64,000 nucleotides of DNA from NCBI GenBank assembly GCA_905147135.1, contig LR990048.1, positions 13,500,563-13,564,562 of the forward strand, given 5' to 3'. The stretch is from Blastobasis lacticolella. Its lineage: Eukaryota > Arthropoda > Insecta > Lepidoptera > Blastobasidae. Positions 49,401 through 58,400 of this stretch are shown here, piece by piece. The notes beneath the pieces are model-generated. The model did not search any database, had not been told where the DNA came from, and worked only from the letters and a program-made list of their open reading frames with translations. Made by a program: the position numbers and the translations under genes. Positions within the stretch are counted from its first letter, which is position 1. Each line of letters opens with the position of its first letter.

Positions 49401-52400
49401 AACCAAGGTCACCGACATAGCTCTAAGGATTGCCAGACTGAAGTGGCAGTGGGCAGGGCACATAGCTCGAAGAACAGATGGCCGATGGGGCAGTAAAGTT
49501 CTCGAGTGGCGACCACGTATCGGTAGACGCAGCGTGGGTAGGCCTCCTACAAGGTGGACCGACGACCTGGTAAGGATCGCAGGTACCAGCTGGATGCGGA
49601 AAGCACAGGACCGGTCTTTGTGGAGATCTCTGGGGGAGGCCTATGCCCAGCAGTGGGCGTCTTCTGGCTGATATGATGAATAGTGAAATGGTTTAAACTA
49701 AGAGTAATTTTGTTTTTTTAAGCCTAACGTACCTAATTTTAACTTGTTAATTGTTTATTTTACAACACTAGAAAGTTACTAGAATAACATTCAAATTGGC
49801 TAGATAGACAAAAAGTTAATGTTAATGCTTTAAAATGTTATATTCGTTACCCATCTCAACTGGATTTTGATTTGAACTCGAATGAACTCTGACGTCTCCT
49901 AGTGTTTGGGCGTAAATTAAAAAGACATTACGGTGCAGTACGTAAACGTATTAGATACCTATACATAATGTTACAATATAACTACTACACGTGTACCAGT
50001 CTATCTACAGTTTGAGATGTTTTTATAACCTCCACAGATGAAAGGATTCAGATTTGCTACAGAGATTATTTGAATCTGGGAGCCGTATCCATAGGAAGCT
50101 TTCAATGCTTTCAAGCTTTCAACGAAGATTTCATGAAGTCCGAAACTAAATAAACAAAAACTACAATTGACATTTTAAATGTACGATTTTTACAAAATAA
50201 TTTAAACGTAAATAAACCCTAATGGAAAATAACTTTAATGCATTAGAGTGCAAACGTCAATGCGATTGTCAATTATTAAGTTAATTGCAATTTATGTAAT
50301 ACTTAATTGGTCGTTTACCTTAATTGACATAAATATTGTCGATCGCAATTGATCGTTAGCGCTATCCCTAACACTTCGTAGTACACTATGCAGGACAAGA
50401 GTCTAATTTTGTCAATAACAAAAACCAGTCTGAGGCGCTTGCTAACAAAAAAAAGACCACTTTATAGCTAAATATGTAACACGGAAAAGAATCGCTTAAC
50501 CTAAAAATTTTGTTCACACACTCACAATCACCACACATACCCTTTTATGTCATACGGTAGGCAAAACCTGACGGAAAGTGGTCACCGCTGCCGATAGACA
50601 TTAGCAACATCAGCGGTATCGCCAATGCGTTGCCCACCTCCATAACACGTTGTTCTGGTAGCAAAAAGGCAAATGCCCCTCCACTGCTAAAGCCGCAGAT
50701 CCCCAATTCCCCACCCCGTGGAATACTGGAAACGTTACTCACCGACGTTACGTTAAAGGCACTTTTTAAAGATTTAGTTTTAAATCTTTGTCAGCGTGAA
50801 CGATATGCATTTATTTATTAGTTCATTCCACAGCAGTTAAATATAGCATATAAAATTATGGTATATCTACTTATATGTTGTATATTATGCACATACTTTT
50901 AACACTCTAGTGTCAATAGTTATCTACTAAGTTAAACTAAAACAAACAGACATAGCGAATCTATAAGGGTGCCTAGTTTTACTACGGAAAGCAGACAAAG
51001 AACAGACCATGTACAGACATCGCCAGTGGCCAGCGTATTTAATTTACCTATTAGCGGTATGACGTAGGTATTCAATAAAGTATTTTTGACCGATATGTCA
51101 AGCAGCGATAGAAACATAAAATTTTGCACAGAGGTATAGGTAATTTTTATTTACAAAATACCGCAAATGACTTAAGTAAATACTAACAAATTAAATTGAA
51201 TGACACTTGACAATTTACAATTTATATATTTATACACATTTGACAATTTATTTTAGAATATTGATGTATATGTAATGTCTTAAATTTTTTTTTATATTCG
51301 CCTTACCGATTTGAGTAATAAAAATAGGTAGATATCTATTATTGTTAAAGTGATCTCCTATTATTTTAGTATTCCAATCTCAAGACTCTCTTACGCAATA
51401 TCTATTTTGATAGCTATTTGAACAGGTTTATTTTTGGGCAGTACCTACCATCACAGAACGATAATCATTTTGCATTTTAGCTACTATGACTACTAAATAC
51501 TAGTTTTTGCAAGCAATTTGCAATTTGCCTACAATCTAGGTAATCATTTTCGCTTCTTTCGGAGTCACAAGTTGTAGTATGTAAACGACGACGCGCATGT
51601 AGGTAAATATTTTGACAGTTAGTCACGCACCGGTCTACGTAAGAAAGTACATACAGTAAGTATGTATAATTGAAACAAGATGACGTGTTATGACTATCAT
51701 CCATCAGTTACCGGGAACATATCTTGATTTACAATGTTTACCGGTTACGGAAAATCTCAAAGACACGTAGGTATCTATAGGTCATCGGCCTAGATCATCA
51801 TCATCATCGTGGCGTTAATGTTCCGGTTGTGCTCACAAGCGCGAAGGCCCGGGGTCCGACTTGACCATGATCCAGGATTTGACTATCAGAAAATTACAGT
51901 GGAGCGACTGCCATCTGATCTCCGTGACCCTGCTACCAGGGGAACCTGACCAGTTTGGATCATGGTTACAAATTCAGTTGCCCGAATTTGCAGGTTTTAT
52001 CACGATGTCATCGGCCTAGATATCACTCCATTATTGCGGCAACTATAACATCATCTTCCTCGCAGTCAATTAAGGCTTCTGCCAGGGTCGCTTGCCTACT
52101 CTTTTCCTCGACTGCCCCCGGTCTTGGGTATCCACGCGTCGTAAGCCGTTGGCTCTCGGATCCGACTCAGCGATGTCAACCCATCGCTTCTTGGGCCTCC
52201 CGCGGAACCTCTTTCTGATACAGGCAGCTTATGTATATATTCCCCTACTTTCAAGCCATCACATTGTCATGACCACACATTAACAGCTCGCAATAGTTTA
52301 CAAAACTTGAGCCTTCTCCACATACGTGGAAAGTTTTGCCACAATCTTCATGCTTGGCAGGCGCTCCTGCTCATTTCATGGTCCACGGAGGAACTAGTTA

Positions 52401-55400
52401 GTGTGACTTTGAGATATTAGTCGCCCGTAATTTTGTAATGTAAAACGAACGTCATGTGAAATGAGATCCCTGAAGAGGATTTCCCTGGTGATTACAACAT
52501 GAAGTTCGTCAAGAAATTTAGGAATACGATGTTTCCATTCCGATATTTCCTCCGTAAAAGCACTTGGCATACTTGTAATTAATACATCAAAGGATGAAAA
52601 CGTCAAAATCATTTATGTTATATAAATAAATAAATTGGTAAAGGAATAAAATCGGTACAACCCAAAAAATATCGAATCTCTTTGTTACCATACCAAAAAA
52701 GCAGCTAAATCTGGCATTGCCATTTCTATAGCGACGGAACTAGCCACTTTGTCACCACGGCACCAACAACCAGAGCCAGGCTGAGTCCCTAGAGGGACAG
52801 GGACAGGTATAACTATTAATTAAATTTCAAATTAAACATTTCTACAACCTACTCTAAAAACGAACCTATTCTACATAATTTCGCAATGTTGCAGTTATCG
52901 CAGAAATATTGCATAACCGAATTTCACTCGAATGCAATCATGAGCAAAAGCTAGAATACAAATAAAATCAATTGTAGATGATACCTACGAAGGCTACGCT
53001 GATAGCAGCTAAGTACCCACCTAATCCACAATTTAAGAATTATATCAAAGAATGGGATATTAATAGCCTGCAAAGACAAACAATCACATAATAAATATTG
53101 GGCTTTAGTAACAAATACTGATATACTATCGAGCGAATTTATCTAATAAATGTATAGATTATTTGATAAACGCTAAGAGAGAATGCGCCAAAATTAGTCA
53201 TAAAGCAACTTATCTGGGTATTAGAGTTTATCTAGATGAGAAATTTTGTGATAATGCTAATAAACAGGTACATTATGTTTTGTACAAATTAAGAGATAAG
53301 GTAACAGAAACTTCCAAATTGCTATAACTAAAGCTTATCATATATCCCTCGTTGATGATGATAATAGATAGTGCCATATTTTTATGTGTAGATATTTACC
53401 ACCTAGTAATTAATCGTTTAACATTGTAAGTACCTACGTATAGTAATATTTTTACGCCAAAGAACATTATCTAAAAAGTACCAAAAAATGTAGAAAGTGC
53501 CGGCCAAAAACTGCCGTTTTGATAGGACACTTCATTTTGAACAATTTTATTACCTCGAACTACGACGATCCGACCGATCCGATCATCACATACAATTATT
53601 ACTAGAGTTGATAATGAAGATAAAAAATCTAGAATTAGATTACAAACATAGAAAAGCTAGATTTTCTGGTTTCAAGAACAACTCTAGCAATTGTCATACC
53701 TGTAGCTTAACCCATCATCATGACAGCCCATAACAGTCCACTGCAGGACTTAGGGCCTCTCTCGCGAAAGGAGGTTATTGCCAAAATGTCCATGCTTGGC
53801 AGGCGGGTTGGAGATCGCAGTGTTGATAACGCTGCTGTCCATTTTTCATCCTACCTACTCTAGACCTTTTGCCTCGAAAACATTAGTGGCCTAAACCCCC
53901 GGAGGGTAAGGCGTTGGTGCTATTCGACTCTGCTGAACACCACACGGTCGATTGCTATCTCATATAATAAGAAATTTTTAAGGATAATATATCTTAATAG
54001 ATGAAATAATTTTATTGGCCGGCACTTTTAACTTTTGGTACTTTTTGTATGGACCGTGAATCCTTATAATAATAGATACTTAATTTATGTATTTCATCTT
54101 ATCTAAATCACGATGCAATTCAAATTTCACATTCGTAAAAGAGTTTAAAATTCGATATTTTTCGAAGTTAACACAGGTTGTGCGTTCACAGAACTCATAA
54201 TGGAAACATCACTCGAACGCTACGAATGATACGACCAGTCAAATCCAAGTTCGTATACGATTTTAGCTTTCAAAATTATAAAGATACGAAATAAAACTGA
54301 AAGGAGACTGGGCAATCGCGCCGCACGATATCAAAATCGGTCAGGCAGTTTTGAGAAAAAGGCATTCATTTCTTATACTTGTATGACAAGTGCAGTATTC
54401 TTTGAACCAGCAGCGACTTGGTTACGGGGTATAGGTTGAGCACCTTCAGCTATGTTCTTATGTCGCACTACATCAAAATCGGACCCGGCAGTTTCGAGAA
54501 AAAAGCATTTATTTATCATATGTTTGTATAGCAATTTCCGTATTCTTTGAACCAGCAGCGACATGTTTACGGAGTATAGGTTGAGGACCTTAAGCTAGGT
54601 TTTTATGCTGCACGACATCAAAATCGGTCCCTGCAGTTTCGAGACAAAAGCATTCTTTTGTCACACTTGTATGACAAGTTACGTATATACATAGCATCAG
54701 GTGTTCAACCCTTATACTGTAACGATAACTTCATCGGTTCATAGTTAAGGGCACTTCCCACACAAAATGTGCCAAGTAAATATGTTTTTTTTTTAAGAAT
54801 TGCCGGTCAGATTTTGATTCCCTTCTCTACAAGGATGTATTTGAGGGTGCTAAATGTAAATACTATACCGATGTTGTTATTTGGCCATAGTCCACTTCCC
54901 CTACATACTAACCCAGTCTCCTTTAGTTAGTACTGCATTGCATTAACCTTAGTTATTTTTGGGCTGATAAATTAAAACCACCATTACCCCTCGGGAAGCA
55001 TTTTCTCGAATTCGCATCGAATGCAGTGTCTCTCTTAAAAGAAACTAGCGATCCACCCCAGTTTCGCATGAGCGCAATTAGCTCCCGATCCCGTGTAATC
55101 CCATGGGGATACGGAACATAAAGTAACCAATGTTACTTCTGGATAATGTAGCTTTCTATGGGTGAAAGAATTTCTAAAATGGGCTAAATGGTTTTTAAGA
55201 TATACCCGCTCCGACTTCGTACGGGTTTTCTCGGGGTTACTCTGTTATAGATGGAGTGACGATATGCGAAACGCTGCGGGTGGAGTAGTATATGCTGATG
55301 ATGATGATGAATATGCGCATAAATAAATATAAATACATATAAATCTTACGGTGGCCTAGTGTGGGGGTCCGACTCGTAAGCGAGAGGTCCCAGGTTCTAA

Positions 55401-58400
55401 TCTCATAGCCGCCATGTACCAATGACTCCTTCCTGTGTAATATATAGGTAAACACTACCTTATGCTCTAGAAAGAAAACATCGTAAAGAAACCTACACAT
55501 TATCATGGTCAAGGCAGAGCCCGGGCCCTCAGGCATAAGAGTACAACCGGGACATTGACGTCAAGATGATTATTTATACAAAACCTTACGGAAGAAATTA
55601 TCTAAATGACAGTTAAAACTGCTTTAAAATCCATTGCGTAGCTTTAAGCAAAAGATTTAACGTACATACAGAGCGTCAGACAGCGGGCAGCGATAAACAA
55701 ACAAACAAAGCGACAAACAATAAAATCTTTTTTATTTATAATATTAGTATATATAGATTGCACTTCCCGTGAGCCACTTTATATGTAAAATGTGAATAAA
55801 TTATAAATAATCAAGTTCAAAGCACCAAAAACCCGCGGCCAAACAAAAGGAGCCCTACATTACGAATCGAATAAATATTGTCTTCTTCAGTAGATCAGTG
55901 TTCAAACAAGCAAGTATTTGTGTCCTCGGAGATACCAGACGGTTATCACCCAAGACTGTCAAACGGACAAACATACGAAGTGATAACGGCTTAGATAAAC
56001 ATTTATACATATTACGTAGCACCAATTTACGTATACAGTATGGAAAGTGATTGAGCATCGAAAAATATACAATAACGTATGATTTCTGTTTTTTTGGATC
56101 ATTGGATGTTCTTACCTTACATTTAGCATTTAAGTCAGGAGTTCCTTGCCTCAACCGGCGTAAATATATGAAATGAATGTGGAAGAAGCAAAAGAGGTTT
56201 TTCAGAATCGTAACTGGTGACATTGGATCGTCTCTGCCTACAACTAGTAACAGACGTTTTGTTTTGGCTTGAGCCGACCAACCGTCAGTTGCAGTTGATA
56301 TTAATCCTTACGCAGTATAAAATAAAGTGGTTTTGGGTGCGGTGGACGTGGTCCGACGTCCGACCAAGGTCGGCTCGCTCGCGCATCCGAATTAATCTAA
56401 ATCGACTTTATTCTGTACACTGTAAGGATTAGTATTGACTACAACTGACGGTTGGTCGGCTCCAGCCAAATCGGAGCATCTGATACGTCTACGGAATGCT
56501 ATATGATAGGTTCCTACTTAATGATTAACGAAAACTATTAGGAACTTAGTAAGGTCAGTCTTATGTTACGCCCTGTATAGTCTAAAATTACTATATTATT
56601 TGATTAAAAATCATAATGTAATTTAAACATTGCCATTAATGTTTTAGGACAATAACTAGGTACCATCAGCTAATTTTCAAACTAATGTAGACTACTTTAG
56701 CGACACAAGGCTTAGAAACGTATTAACTAGCTTCTATTCAGGAGCTACTACGATCTAAGAACAGAAGAAATCACACACAAATATTCAATAACATCAAACT
56801 CTTAGCAGCTGTTATTTTTTATCCACGTTGGACAGAACGTGTGTATCAAAGTTGTCATACAACTTGATACTCACAAAGCAACTTCATCTAAACATATAGG
56901 ATACTTAACCATGACATATGATTATAAAATTTGGCAAGAATTAAGGTCTTACACCACAAGTCAAGGCAAAAGAAAAGAAATTGGTAAGTTGTACATATAT
57001 CACATATAAATACGTATGCATATTTTTCATACAATTTCCTAAGTAAAGGATGCTTTACCTATTCCCTACCTACATACCCCATACTATTTCCGAACAAACT
57101 CCCAAAATTTCTTTAAAATCGTAATTTTGCATTTACACTATTTACCATTAAATTCGTCTTTTATTTTATTTATCTTAAATATAATCATAAAAATAATTTT
57201 ATACCTTCATACTTTAAACATATTAATAGAACTAAATCATAATCATTATATTTAAAATTTATAATAAGAATACTAAGGACCGAATGCAGCGAAGCCTTTT
57301 TAGGAAGGGTTATGTGTTAGACCTGTATCTTTGATACAGTTTGATTCAGATTCAGTTTTTGTTATTGTTTTTTGTAAGGGAGAAGTACGTTGTGAGAACC
57401 GAGATGACTGGATTGAATGGAAGAAAGAGACATATCACGTGGCAGTTGGCACGTGGCAGTTTTAATATTCCTCGCGATTCTCCGCTATTTCACCCGTTTG
57501 CAATTTGTAACTCTTCTACCAATTAACTATCAATCAATATTGTTGTTTTCCCGAAAATAAAACTACCCTAACTACCGCCTATAACAGTCCACATCTGCTA
57601 CTGAACGTCCTCCATTCAGTGGAGGGCTTTGCCTTAAATAGCAGGTACCTTTAGGTACCCTATGACACATGAGATAGTAATAACAAAGCTTCCTATTAGT
57701 GAATCCGTTCAGAAGTTACGAAAACGGCTAGCGGTCCCTTGCGGTTTTCATTCGCATTTAATCCGGCTACTTTTCCGGGACATAAAGTACCCGATGACAC
57801 TCGGGAAAAATGTAGCTTCTTATTAGTAAAATAATGTTTAAAATCACTTTTCAGTTGTTTCGGAGTTCTTGGTTTATCGCGTTCGGACAGATTGACAGAC
57901 GCTGTGCGGGGACCTTGTTTTATTATAGGTTTATATGAGGGATGGCCAAGAGGTCGCCCGCGAAGGCGATTTAGATAGCCTGCGAGAGTTAATTAAAATA
58001 AATGGAACATTTTGAAAAAATCACTTTGTTTTAAAATAGGACAGGACAAGGTTTTACTAAACTGAATTATTGTGCCGTCTTGGATTTGTAAATCCATCGT
58101 CCAAATCAAACCAGCACAGATGAGCCTCGTTGATCTTATCCGCCATTACTTGGAAACTTATCACAAAAATGTTTAATAGTATCTCTCTTGTAAACTGCAT
58201 TCGATCATAAAAAATATTTTGACCACTAGTAGACCACACAGGTCAAAAGTTTGGCCACCCCTTGTATAGATAGAATTATAATTTTATTCTAAGAAAACTT
58301 ATGTTGATAATACAAAGTGGTACCGTCTGCATGTGCTCGTGTCTCGTGTTAACAAACAACTTATACTATGACGCCAACTCTGAAATCGCGAAAACAAAAT

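Noticed and set aside
42430..50524. Window being a braconid wasp genome with a proviral segment
   Set aside because: The flanking SINEs, RTE ends and GAT tails are of lepidopteran type and the insertion lies in a kinase intron among them; no wasp-type flanks or segment excision motifs were recognised. Not excluded without a search.
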